Of a DNA stretch of 11,480 nucleotides, positions 1 to 7,817 are shown piece after piece (within the stretch, counting starts at the first letter, position 1; the number at the start of each line of letters is the position of its first letter). The translations under genes and the position numbers were made by a program. Origin of the DNA: QWPN01 sp044360305 (GTDB lineage: Bacteria > Planctomycetota > Planctomycetia > Pirellulales > UBA1268); NCBI GenBank assembly GCA_044360305.1, contig JBIKKQ010000106.1:1-11480 (forward strand), written 5' to 3'. The notes below the pieces were generated by a model. The model saw only the letters and a list, made by a program, of their open reading frames with translations. It did not search any database and was not told the DNA's origin.

Positions 1-18
1 GTCGGCGCCCCCAGGCGG

Positions 19-2796
19 TCACCCGGTGAAGGGTTGGAGCGTGGCCACGCCCCCCTCCATCGTCAGCTCCGCGACGGGCGTCCCCTCCGGCACGGGCGTG
101 ACGCCGTCGCGGCGGGTGAGCGTCAGTTTCGTCTGGCCGCTCATGTGGGTGGCCAGTTCCCGCTGCAGTTCCTTCTGCCGGGCCTCAGGGAGCTTGCCAA
201 AGGCCTCGCGGCCCCGGCACTTGGGAAATGCCCGGCAGCCGAGCCACGGGCCGCGCTTGCCGTCGCGGAGGTTGAGCATCTCACCGCACTTCGAGCAGGC
301 GATGTCGGTGACCAGCGGCGGCGGAGCGGGGAACTTCAGATTCCCCTTGCGGTCGAGGTTGAGGATGAACGGGGGCGGCTCGGCCGGAGCCTCGGACGCC
401 TTGCGGCCCTTCGGCTTCGGCGGCCGGGGCTTGTCCTCGACGAGGAAATCGCCGAACCGGCCAGTCCGCTTGACCATCGGCACGCCGGCCGGCGAGAGCA
501 GGTCGAGCTGTTCCGGGAGCAGCGGCCGGCGCTGCCGGTCCACCGGCATGGCGAAGGTGCAGGCGGGACGCTCCTTGGGCTTGGCCTGCCTGGCTTTCGT
601 GGCCTTCTTCGCCTTCCCCTTCGCCGGTTTGGCGGCCGGGGCGGGCGGCTCCTCGATGATCTTCTCGTTGTAGCCGCTGCAGGAGAGAAACTCCCCCTTG
701 CCGCCGAGCCGGTATTCGAGCCGCCGGCCGCACTGCGGGCAGGCGAATTCGGACGGATCGGCCTTGGCCTTCTCGTGGGGCTCGTTCTCCGCGTCGGCCA
801 GCTTCGGCTTCAGCTCCTCGTGAAACTCGTGGAGCATGTCGGTCCAGCGCTTCGTGCCGTGCGCGACCTGATCGAGCTCCTGCTCGATCTCCCGCGTGTA
901 ACCGATCTCGATGAACTGGTCGCGGAACCCGCGCTTGAGGAAGCCGGTCACCGCCTCGCCGAGCGCCGTGGCGTGGAAGCGGCGGTCCTGCTGGAGGACG
1001 TAGCCGCGATTCTCGATGACGTTGATGATGCTGGCGTAGGTCGAGGGGCGGCCGATCCCCTCCTCCTCCATCTTCTTCACCAGCGTGGCCTCGGTGTACC
1101 GCGGCGGCGCGGCCTGGAACTTCTGCCGCGGATCGAGCGCGAACGGCGCCAGCACGGCCCCCTTTTCGAAGTCGGGGAGCACCTGGTCGCCGTCGTCGCG
1201 GGGCTGGCCGCTGATCGCATAGAAGCCGTCGAAGCGGAGCACGCGGCCGTGGGCCTTGAACACGGCCCCGGTGTCGCGGTCGCTGCGCCGCAGGCGGACG
1301 CTGGTCGAGTCCCATTCGGCGTCGGTGGCCTGGCAGGCGACGAACGACTGCCAGATCAGCCGGTAGAGCCGGAGCTGCTCCTCGGTGAGCGCGGATGCGA
1401 TCCGGTCGGGATCGCGGAAGGCGTCGGTGGGCCGGATCGCCTCGTGGGCCTCCTGGGCCGACTCGTTGGAGCTCGAATAGAAGCGGGGCTTCTCCGGGAC
1501 GTACCTGTCGCCGTGCCGCTCGTGGAGGTAACGGCGTGCCATGTCGATCGCCTCGCGGGAGAGGTTCGTCGAGTCGGTCCGCATGTAGGTGATGAGGCCG
1601 ACGCGGCCCTCGTCGGCCAGGTCGATCCCCTCGTAGAGCTGCTGGGCGATCCGCATCGTGCGGTCGGTCGACATCCCCAGCCGGCTGCTGGCGGCCTGCT
1701 GGAGCGTGCTGGTGATGAACGGCGGATAGGGCCGCGAGCGGGTCCGCGTCACGTCGATCGACTCGACGGTGTAGCGGGCGGCCGGGTCGGGGCGGCCGGC
1801 GATCCGCACGAGGTTGCGGCCGCGGCCCTTGCCGGCGGCGTCGGTCTCGCGGACGACCTGCACGTCGAGCAGGCCGACGGCGGCGGCCGCGGCGGTCGCG
1901 TCCCCCGCCAGGTCGGCGACCGAATCCTTCTCGGCCTCGATGGCGAACGGCCTGCCGCCGAACTCCACCAGTTCGCACGACAGCGCCCGGCGGTCGGCCA
2001 GCCAGGCCGTCCGCTCGCGGACCAGCGGCCCGCGGTCGCGGTCGTCCCGCCGGCCCTCGAACGCCTTCCACTCGGCGTGGAGCGCGGCGGACCGCTCGAC
2101 GTCGAACGTCATCCGGCCTGATATCTCCCACGACTCGGCGGGGGTGAAGGCCCGGATCTCCTGCTCCCGATCGACGACGATCCGCGTGGCCACGCTCTGC
2201 ACGCGGCCGGCGCTGAGGTTGCCGGCCACCTTCTTCCAGAGAATCGGGGAGACGCGGTAGCCGACGATCCGATCGACGATCCGCCGCGCCTGCTGGGCCT
2301 CGACCCGGGGCATGTTGATCACCCGCGGCTCGCGGAACGCCCGTTGGATCTCGGTCTTCGTGATGGCGTCGAACGTCACTCGCTTGGCCCGGGCCGGATC
2401 GACGTCCAGCACCTGGGTGAGGTGCCAGGCGATCGCCTCCCCCTCGCGGTCGAGGTCGGTGGCGAACCACACGTCGCTGGCCCCCTTGGCGAGCCGGCGG
2501 AGCTCGGACACCGTCCGCATCTTGTCGTCGTCGATGACGTAGGTCGGGGCGAAGTCGTGGTCGAGGTCCACGCCCGGCACGAGCTGCTTCTCCCCCTTCG
2601 GACTCTTGCTCGGCAGGTCGCGGATGTGGCCGATCGAGGCCTTCACGACGTAGCCCGGGCCGAGGTACTTCTCGATCGTCTTCGCCTTGGCCGGGCTCTC
2701 CACGATGACCAGCTGGTACTCCCCGCGGGGCGTCCGCGACGCCTCGGTTCGCGTGGCGCTGGGGCGGCGTCGGGCCGGGGATTTCTTCTTGGCCAT
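19..2796 (-). CDS. topA: DNA topoisomerase I (type IA)
   Basis: Relaxes negatively supercoiled DNA by cutting one strand through a tyrosyl-DNA link. The protein has 925 residues from the ATG at 2796; a further in-frame ATG at 2970 would reach into the divergent gene, and the added 58 residues look non-coding. The Toprim domain (about residues 27-140) starts with VESPAKAKT (Glu33) and carries the metal-binding set Asp114-Asp116-Glu118 in TDLDREGE. The catalytic tyrosine is Tyr404 in LITYMRTDST, with Arg406 beside it. AQEAHEAIRPT and the later EEEGIGRPSTYA motif are also typical. The C-terminal tail is odd. Finger one has Cys686, Cys689 and Cys706, then a Lys/Ala/Pro-rich insert before Cys746. 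Finger two has lost all its cysteines. Only the last finger (Cys834, 837, 854, 860) is intact. No Shine-Dalgarno is visible. Identity is certain from the motifs; the effect of the tail changes is unknown. Confidence 0.97.
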   Translation of the reverse strand: MAKKKSPARRRPSATRTEASRTPRGEYQLVIVESPAKAKTIEKYLGPGYVVKASIGHIRDLPSKSPKGEKQLVPGVDLDHDFAPTYVIDDDKMRTVSELRRLAKGASDVWFATDLDREGEAIAWHLTQVLDVDPARAKRVTFDAITKTEIQRAFREPRVINMPRVEAQQARRIVDRIVGYRVSPILWKKVAGNLSAGRVQSVATRIVVDREQEIRAFTPAESWEISGRMTFDVERSAALHAEWKAFEGRRDDRDRGPLVRERTAWLADRRALSCELVEFGGRPFAIEAEKDSVADLAGDATAAAAAVGLLDVQVVRETDAAGKGRGRNLVRIAGRPDPAARYTVESIDVTRTRSRPYPPFITSTLQQAASSRLGMSTDRTMRIAQQLYEGIDLADEGRVGLITYMRTDSTNLSREAIDMARRYLHERHGDRYVPEKPRFYSSSNESAQEAHEAIRPTDAFRDPDRIASALTEEQLRLYRLIWQSFVACQATDAEWDSTSVRLRRSDRDTGAVFKAHGRVLRFDGFYAISGQPRDDGDQVLPDFEKGAVLAPFALDPRQKFQAAPPRYTEATLVKKMEEEGIGRPSTYASIINVIENRGYVLQQDRRFHATALGEAVTGFLKRGFRDQFIEIGYTREIEQELDQVAHGTKRWTDMLHEFHEELKPKLADAENEPHEKAKADPSEFACPQCGRRLEYRLGGKGEFLSCSGYNEKIIEEPPAPAAKPAKGKAKKATKARQAKPKERPACTFAMPVDRQRRPLLPEQLDLLSPAGVPMVKRTGRFGDFLVEDKPRPPKPKGRKASEAPAEPPPFILNLDRKGNLKFPAPPPLVTDIACSKCGEMLNLRDGKRGPWLGCRAFPKCRGREAFGKLPEARQKELQRELATHMSGQTKLTLTRRDGVTPVPEGTPVAELTMEGGVATLQPFTG

Positions 2797-2830
2797 GGTG
2801 CGGATGGTGCCACGGGGCGGCGACGTGGGA

Positions 2831-2858
2831 TTGGCGCCGGGAGGGCCGGCGCTACAAT
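2831..2858 (+). promoter_or_regulatory. candidate sigma70-type promoter for the PpiD-like gene
   Basis: TTGGCG (2831-2836) and TACAAT (2853-2858) are separated by 16 bp. The -10 matches consensus at 5 of 6 positions and the -35 at 4 of 6. Transcription would start near 2865, giving a leader of about 90 nt before the ATG at 2958. It lies between two divergent genes, where a promoter is expected. No mapping data support it. Confidence 0.45.
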
Positions 2859-2883
2859 CTCGGGCTTGTCGCAGGATCAGAAG

Positions 2884-2912
2884 CGTTACCCTGCCTTCTC
2901 CACAGTTGTCAA
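2884..2912 (-). promoter_or_regulatory. candidate topA promoter
   Basis: On the minus strand a perfect TTGACA lies at 2912-2907. At 17-18 bp spacing the -10 position reads GTAACG or TAACGC, which is poor. It sits about 110 bp upstream of the topA ATG in the divergent gap. Only the -35 box is convincing. Confidence 0.25.
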
Positions 2913-2957
2913 GTCTCGGCGGCCATTCCGTCCGGGAAACAGCCCACAGGCGGTGCC

Positions 2958-5123
2958 ATGGCCGGCTCATTCGACATTTTTCGGAAATACCAGCGGCAGG
3001 GGCTCGCGGCCCTGGCCATCCTCGCGATGGTGGCGTTTTTCGTGCTGCCGCCGTTCCTGCAGATGGGCCAGTCCAGCGCGGGGGGCGACCCGGTCGTCGT
3101 CTCCTGGCAGGGGGGGCGGATGCGGCAGAGCGAGCTGCAGTACGCCGTCTCGATGCGGGGGGCCGTGAACCGGTTCCTGATGCTCGCCCAGTCGGTGGCC
3201 TTCAATCGGCAGCCGAGCGACAGCGGGGTGTTTCCCGAGGACGAGCGGTCGGTCGTCCGCATGGAGTTGCTCGCCAGCGAGGCGGCCGCCAACGGGGTCG
3301 TGATCAGCGACGAGGCGGTCAACGACTTCATCGACCGCTACACGGCCCGACGCGTCCGCCCCGCGCAGCTCGCCGAGATCATCGACCGGCTGAAGCCGAT
3401 GGGACTGACGGAGCAGGGGCTGTTCGAGACGCTGCGGTCCGGTCTGGCGGCCCAGACCATGCTGACGATGCTGGAATCCGGTCTCGACGGCGATCCGCCC
3501 GGCTGGCGCTGGGACTCCTTCCGGCGGCTGGAGCAGTCGGCGACGGTCGAGGTCGTGCCGCTGCCCGTGGCCGACTTCGCGGCCGACGTGCCAACGCCCG
3601 GCGCGGCGGTGCTGCAGAAATTCTTCGAGACCCACAAGGAGACGCTGCCGGACGAGTCGAGCCCGGAGTCCGGGTTCAAGGAGCCTCACCGGGTGAAATT
3701 CGAGTACCTCGTGGCGAAGCTCGAGGCCTTCGAGGCGGAGGCCGCGAAGGGGGTCACGGACGAGCAGGTCGCCGCCTACTACGAGAAGAACAAGACGACG
3801 CAGTTTCGCAAGCGGCCGGAGGAGAACAAGGACGCGGCGATCGAGCCCGCCACGCCGGAGACGAAGGCCGAGGAAAAACCCGGCGCGACCAAGCCGGACG
3901 ACAAGCAGCCCGTCGAGGCGAAGCCCGCTTCTGAAGCCGCGCCACCCGCTCCTCCGGCCGTGCCTCCGCAGGGCAGGGTCCGCGGTTCCGCGACCGTCAC
4001 GCCAGTAGCCTTCAGACGGCGGTCGGCCGACGAGTCGCCGAAGCCCGATGCCGAATCGAAATCCGAGGGGGAGAAGAAGCCCGAGGACGGGAAGGAACCC
4101 GCCGGTGAGAAGAAGCCGGACGCCGACAAGAAGACGGATGCGGATGTCCAGCCCGCCGTCGATCTCGAACCGTTGGAAAAGGTCCGGGACGAGATCCGCC
4201 GGACCCTCGCACGGCAGGCCGCGGACGACAGGCTCGACGCCGTGTTTGCCGCGGTCTCGCGCGACGTCGATCGTTACGCCACCGACCTCGCTCTCTGGAG
4301 GGCGCGCGGCAAGGCGAACGGTGCCCCCGAGCCCTCGCCTCCGGACATCGACGTGATCGCGAAGAAGCAGGGGCTGGAGGCTTCACGGTCCGGTCTGGTG
4401 ACCGCCGTGGAGGCCGCCCGGTCGGGCCCGATCGGCACGAGCGGCGAGATGATCGTCGATCCCACGAGCCGGTTCGGTGTCCGCCGCCAGCGCTGGCTGG
4501 ACACGATGTTCGGGCCGGGCGCGGCGGTGTTGCGGCCGTCGACGTCCCGCGACGCCGAGGGCAATCGCTACATCTCCTGGGCCACGGAGGATCAGCCTGA
4601 ATACGTGCCCAGTTTCGAGCAGGCCCGGGAGAAGGTCGAGCGCCGGTGGCGCGAGGTCGAGGCCCGGGGCAGGGCCCGGGCGCGGGCGGAGGAACTTGCC
4701 AAGCAGGCGTCGGCCGGCCAGAAGCCGCTCGCCGAGGTGGCCAAGGCCGCGGGCCTCGAGGCCCATGCGGTCGGGCCGTTCACCTGGCTGACGCAGGGCA
4801 CGGCGCCGTTCGGCGCCGCCCCCCGGCTCTCGACGCCGGAGGGGATCGACAAGCCGGGCGAGGAGTTCATGCGGGCCGTGTTCGCCCTCGAGCCGGGGGA
4901 GACGGCGGCGCCGTTCAACGAGCCGCGAACCATCTGCTACGCGGTGCGGCTGACGTCGTTCGAGCCTGCGTTGGAGACGCTGCGGGAACGGTTCGTGGCC
5001 GGCCGCAAGGACCAGCGGCGACTCGCCATGGTGGGGCGGCAGCAGATGTCGTCCGCGTTCGGCGAGTGGTTCGAGGCGTTCGAGAAGCGGCAGGGGATCG
5101 AGTGGCGGCGCGAGCCGCGCTGA
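2958..5123 (+). CDS. membrane-anchored PpiD/SurA-like periplasmic foldase
   Basis: A 721-residue protein that looks like a PpiD-type folding chaperone, held in the inner membrane with its bulk outside the cytoplasm. It has a short basic N-terminus, one hydrophobic helix (about 15-35) and a SurA-N-like region (about 44-280). That region starts with a VVVSWQGGRMRQSEL segment resembling the 'VNGexItraef' start of PpiD and ends with VTDEQVAAYYEKNK. Where PpiD normally continues into a parvulin domain there is a Lys/Glu/Pro/Ala-rich stretch (about 286-403) with loose KKPD/EKKP repeats and no recognisable parvulin motif. Two helical segments follow (about 405-480 and 553-611), each with a 'V-basic-helix ... 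AxxxGL' layout like the PpiD C-terminus, so the module may be duplicated. It is transcribed alone, divergent from topA. The Shine-Dalgarno is weak (AGG 8 bases before the ATG). Fold type is fairly sure; isomerase activity is doubtful. Confidence 0.75.
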   Translation: MAGSFDIFRKYQRQGLAALAILAMVAFFVLPPFLQMGQSSAGGDPVVVSWQGGRMRQSELQYAVSMRGAVNRFLMLAQSVAFNRQPSDSGVFPEDERSVVRMELLASEAAANGVVISDEAVNDFIDRYTARRVRPAQLAEIIDRLKPMGLTEQGLFETLRSGLAAQTMLTMLESGLDGDPPGWRWDSFRRLEQSATVEVVPLPVADFAADVPTPGAAVLQKFFETHKETLPDESSPESGFKEPHRVKFEYLVAKLEAFEAEAAKGVTDEQVAAYYEKNKTTQFRKRPEENKDAAIEPATPETKAEEKPGATKPDDKQPVEAKPASEAAPPAPPAVPPQGRVRGSATVTPVAFRRRSADESPKPDAESKSEGEKKPEDGKEPAGEKKPDADKKTDADVQPAVDLEPLEKVRDEIRRTLARQAADDRLDAVFAAVSRDVDRYATDLALWRARGKANGAPEPSPPDIDVIAKKQGLEASRSGLVTAVEAARSGPIGTSGEMIVDPTSRFGVRRQRWLDTMFGPGAAVLRPSTSRDAEGNRYISWATEDQPEYVPSFEQAREKVERRWREVEARGRARARAEELAKQASAGQKPLAEVAKAAGLEAHAVGPFTWLTQGTAPFGAAPRLSTPEGIDKPGEEFMRAVFALEPGETAAPFNEPRTICYAVRLTSFEPALETLRERFVAGRKDQRRLAMVGRQQMSSAFGEWFEAFEKRQGIEWRREPR

Positions 5124-5134
5124 CCGCGGTCAGC
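5119..5134. terminator. 16-bp perfect palindrome holding both convergent stop codons
   Basis: GCTGACCGCGGTCAGC is a perfect palindrome. It contains the TGA that ends the PpiD-like gene (5121-5123) and, on the other strand, the TGA that ends glgB (5132-5130). It could fold into a short hairpin in either transcript and act as a shared end signal. No T-run follows on either side, so it is not a classical intrinsic terminator. Confidence 0.35.
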
Positions 5135-7016
5135 CGCGCCGCGGCTTGAAGACCAGCGTGGCCAGCGGGGGCACCACGAGGTCGATCGAGTGGTCGCGGC
5201 CGTGGTGCGGTTCGGCCGTGGCCATCACCCCGCCGCCGTTGCCCACATCGCTGCCGCCGTACCAGGCCGAGTCGCTGTTGAAGATCTCGTCGTAGTGGCC
5301 GCCCCTCGGCACGCCGAGGCGGTAGCCGGGCCGGGGCACGGGCGTGAAGTTGCAGCACACCACCACGAAGTCGTCCGGGTCGGCGGCCCGGCGGACGAAG
5401 GCGAGGACGCTGTTCTGCCAGTCGTGGCAGTCGATCCATTCGAATCCGCGCTGGTCGAAATCGAGTTCGTGGAGCGACCGCTCGCGGCGCAGCAGGCCGT
5501 TGAGGTCGGCGACCGCCCGGGCGAGGCCGCGGTGCTCGGGAAACTCGCCCAGGTGCCACTGCAGGCTCTCGTCGAAGTTCCACTCGTTCCACTGCCCGAA
5601 CTCGTTCCCCATGAACAGCAGCTTCTTGCCGGGGTGGCACCACATCGATCCGTACAGCAGCCGGAGGTTGGCGAACTTCTGCCAGCGGTCGCCCGGCATC
5701 TGGTCGAGCAGCGAGCCCTTGCCGTGCACCACCTCGTCATGCGAGAACGGGAGGACGAAGTTCTCGTGGAAGGCGTAGATCAGGCTGAACGTCAGCTCGT
5801 CGTGGTGGTACTTGCGATGGACCGGTTCGTGCCGCATGTACCGCAGCGTGTCGTTCATCCAGCCCATGTTCCACTTCAGGCTGAAGCCGAGCCCGCCGGC
5901 GTAGGTGGGCCGCGATACGCCGGGCCAGGCGGTCGATTCCTCGGCGATCGTCAGCGTGCCGGGGAAGTCCTGGTGGACCTGGATGTTGAACGTCTTGAGG
6001 AGGTCGATCGCCTCGAGGTTTTCCCGGCCGCCGAACCTGTTCGGCAGCCACTCCCCCTCCTTGCGGCTGTAGTCGAGATACAGCATCGAGGCCACGGCAT
6101 CGACCCGCAGGCCGTCCACGTGGTAGCGGTCGAGCCAGAACAGGCCGCTGGAGATGAGGTAGTTGGCGACCTCGTTGCGGCCGTAGTTGAAGATCAGCGT
6201 GCCCCAGTCGGGGTGCTCACCGCGCCGCGGATCCTCGTGCTCGTAGAGCGCCGTGCCGTCGAAGCGGCGCAGGCCGTGGCCGTCGCGCGGGAAGTGGGCC
6301 GGCACCCAGTCGACGATCACGCCGATGCCGGCCCGGTGCAGGGCGTCGATCAGCGACATCAGCGCCTGCGGCGGGCCGAACCGGCTGGTGGCGGCGAACA
6401 TGCCGATCGTCTGGTAGCCCCAGCTGGCGGACAGGGGGTGTTCCGTGGGGGGCAGGAACTCGACGTGTGTGAACCCCATCTCGACCGCGTAGGGGACGAG
6501 TTCGCGCTCCAGGTCGGCGTAGGTCAGCCAGCGGTGCGGGGCGTCGCCGGGACGACGCCAGCTGCCGAGGTGGACCTCGTAGATCGAGATCGGGGCGGCG
6601 AGGGCGTTGCGGGCCGCCCGGTTGGCCATCCAGTCGCCGTCTCCCCAGCGATAGGCATCGAGATCGACGACGACCGACGCGGTCCGCGGCGGCTGCTCGG
6701 CGCCGAACGCGTAGGGGTCGGCGCGGTCGTCCCGCCGGCCGCCGGCTTCGATGCGATACTTGTAGGCGGCGCCCGGGCCGACGCCCGGGACGAACAGTTC
6801 CCAGATGCCCGACGGAATCCGCTTGTGCAGGGGATGCCGCGAACCGTCCCAGCCGTTGAAGTCGCCCACGACGCTGACGGCGGTGGCGTTGGGCGCCCAG
6901 ACGGCGAAATTCACGCCGGGGACGCCGTCGGCGACGCCCAGCTGGGCGCCGAGCTTCTCGTAGCTCTTCCACAGCCGCCCCTCGCCGAACAGGTGGAAGT
7001 CGTAGTCGGTGAGCAT
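5130..7016 (-). CDS. glgB: 1,4-alpha-glucan branching enzyme (GH13)
   Basis: Cuts alpha-1,4-glucan chains and re-attaches them in alpha-1,6 linkage during glycogen synthesis; cytosolic. The chosen start is the ATG at 7016 (MLTDYDFHLF), giving 628 residues; the ATG at 7085 would add a Pro/Arg-rich stretch unlike the family. An N-terminal CBM48 domain (about 30-125, with NFAVWAPNA and VVGDFNGWDG) precedes the GH13 barrel and a C-terminal beta domain. Active-site regions are all present: DWVPAHFP (Asp236), DGLRVDAV (nucleophile Asp306), TIAEEST (acid/base Glu359 of the Glu-Glu pair) and FSHDEVVHGK (His426, Asp427). The length fits the short GlgB form without the extra N1 module. No other glg gene is in the window. 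It stands alone, 6 bp tail-to-tail from the PpiD-like gene. No clear Shine-Dalgarno or promoter is seen in its 153-bp upstream gap. Confidence 0.97.
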   Translation of the reverse strand: MLTDYDFHLFGEGRLWKSYEKLGAQLGVADGVPGVNFAVWAPNATAVSVVGDFNGWDGSRHPLHKRIPSGIWELFVPGVGPGAAYKYRIEAGGRRDDRADPYAFGAEQPPRTASVVVDLDAYRWGDGDWMANRAARNALAAPISIYEVHLGSWRRPGDAPHRWLTYADLERELVPYAVEMGFTHVEFLPPTEHPLSASWGYQTIGMFAATSRFGPPQALMSLIDALHRAGIGVIVDWVPAHFPRDGHGLRRFDGTALYEHEDPRRGEHPDWGTLIFNYGRNEVANYLISSGLFWLDRYHVDGLRVDAVASMLYLDYSRKEGEWLPNRFGGRENLEAIDLLKTFNIQVHQDFPGTLTIAEESTAWPGVSRPTYAGGLGFSLKWNMGWMNDTLRYMRHEPVHRKYHHDELTFSLIYAFHENFVLPFSHDEVVHGKGSLLDQMPGDRWQKFANLRLLYGSMWCHPGKKLLFMGNEFGQWNEWNFDESLQWHLGEFPEHRGLARAVADLNGLLRRERSLHELDFDQRGFEWIDCHDWQNSVLAFVRRAADPDDFVVVCCNFTPVPRPGYRLGVPRGGHYDEIFNSDSAWYGGSDVGNGGGVMATAEPHHGRDHSIDLVVPPLATLVFKPRRG

Positions 7017-7156
7017 CGCGGGGCGTCCGGGGCCGGGAGGGGGTGCGCAGGGGCCGTGCAATCGTGGCACACGGCAAGGTTTCACGCGCCGGTCGATCGG
7101 GGCCGGCGGGGCCGGTCGAGCCCGGCCGGCTGCCGAATATGAGGGTCAGGCCCGTC

Positions 7157-7164
7157 GGGAGGGG
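7157..7164 (+). promoter_or_regulatory. Shine-Dalgarno that decides the methyltransferase start
   Basis: GGGAGGGG lies with its GGAGG core at 7158-7162, 7 bases before the ATG at 7170. The alternative GTG at 7164 overlaps the ribosome-binding site itself, so ATG 7170 is the better start. Confidence 0.7.
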
Positions 7165-7169
7165 TGAGC

Positions 7170-7817
7170 ATGGGGTATGAACGGTTCGCGCCGGTGCCGC
7201 GGGACATTCCCGTCGGCGGAGCGGTCTATCGCGTCTGGCAGCCTCCCGACCTCGACGCCCTGATCGACGTCGCGGCCTTCGAACGGGACGAACGGATTCC
7301 CTACTGGGCCAACGTCTGGGAGTCGGCGATCGTGCTCGCCGAGGAGATCGCCACGCTCGACGGCAGCGGGCGTTCCTTCCTCGAACTGGGGTGCGGGATC
7401 GGCCTGCCGGCGATCGTGGCCGCCCGGCGCGGGTTCGCGGCGACGGCCTCGGACTACGAGGAGGATGCCCTCGAGGCCGTCCGTTTCAACGCCGACCGCA
7501 ACGGGGCCACGGGCCTCGTCTCACGGCTCGTGGACTGGCGGAACCCGCCGGACGACCTCGGCGGCTTCGATCACGTGGTGGCGGCGGACGTGCTTTACGA
7601 GAACCACCACGCCGTGGCCCTGGCCGCGATGATCGCCCGTACGCTCGGGCCGGCGGGCGTGGCCTGGGTGACCGACCCGGGCCGGGCGAAGGCTGCCGGG
7701 TTCGAGCCGGCGGCCCGCGCCGCCGGCCTGGGCGTCACGCGGCGGCCGGCCCGCCGGCCGCACGGGGCGACCGACGGGCCGGAGATCGACCTGTACGTCG
7801 TCACGCGACCAGCTTGA
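7170..7817 (+). CDS. class I SAM-dependent methyltransferase, METTL/lysine-methyltransferase-like
   Basis: A 215-residue cytosolic protein that should transfer a methyl group from S-adenosylmethionine; the substrate cannot be read from sequence. It has the family's leading motif IPYWANVWESAIVLAEEI (43-60). Motif I is FLELGCGIGLPAI (70-82) for SAM binding. An acidic loop follows at SDYEEDAL with Asp95, the likely ribose ligand, and then the post-core strand VVAADVLYE (136-144). This layout matches the Methyltransf_16 group, which includes METTL-type lysine methyltransferases such as the ETF-beta enzyme; PrmA-like or small-molecule methyltransferases are possible alternatives. The fold is essentially Rossmann only, with no added domain. 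The gene is divergent from glgB, and its last 17 bp overlap the end of the C26-family gene on the other strand. Confidence 0.88.
   Translation: MGYERFAPVPRDIPVGGAVYRVWQPPDLDALIDVAAFERDERIPYWANVWESAIVLAEEIATLDGSGRSFLELGCGIGLPAIVAARRGFAATASDYEEDALEAVRFNADRNGATGLVSRLVDWRNPPDDLGGFDHVVAADVLYENHHAVALAAMIARTLGPAGVAWVTDPGRAKAAGFEPAARAAGLGVTRRPARRPHGATDGPEIDLYVVTRPA

Noticed and set aside
34..2121. Long plus-strand frame opposite topA (695 codons) and a long minus frame at 281-2470
   Set aside because: Both are Arg/Gly/Ala/Pro- or Leu/Val-rich with no known motif and lie over a clear TopA; they are side effects of high GC.
5190..7142. 650-codon plus-strand frame opposite glgB
   Set aside because: Val/Ala/Gly-rich composition with no motif, fully covered by GlgB with all GH13 motifs.
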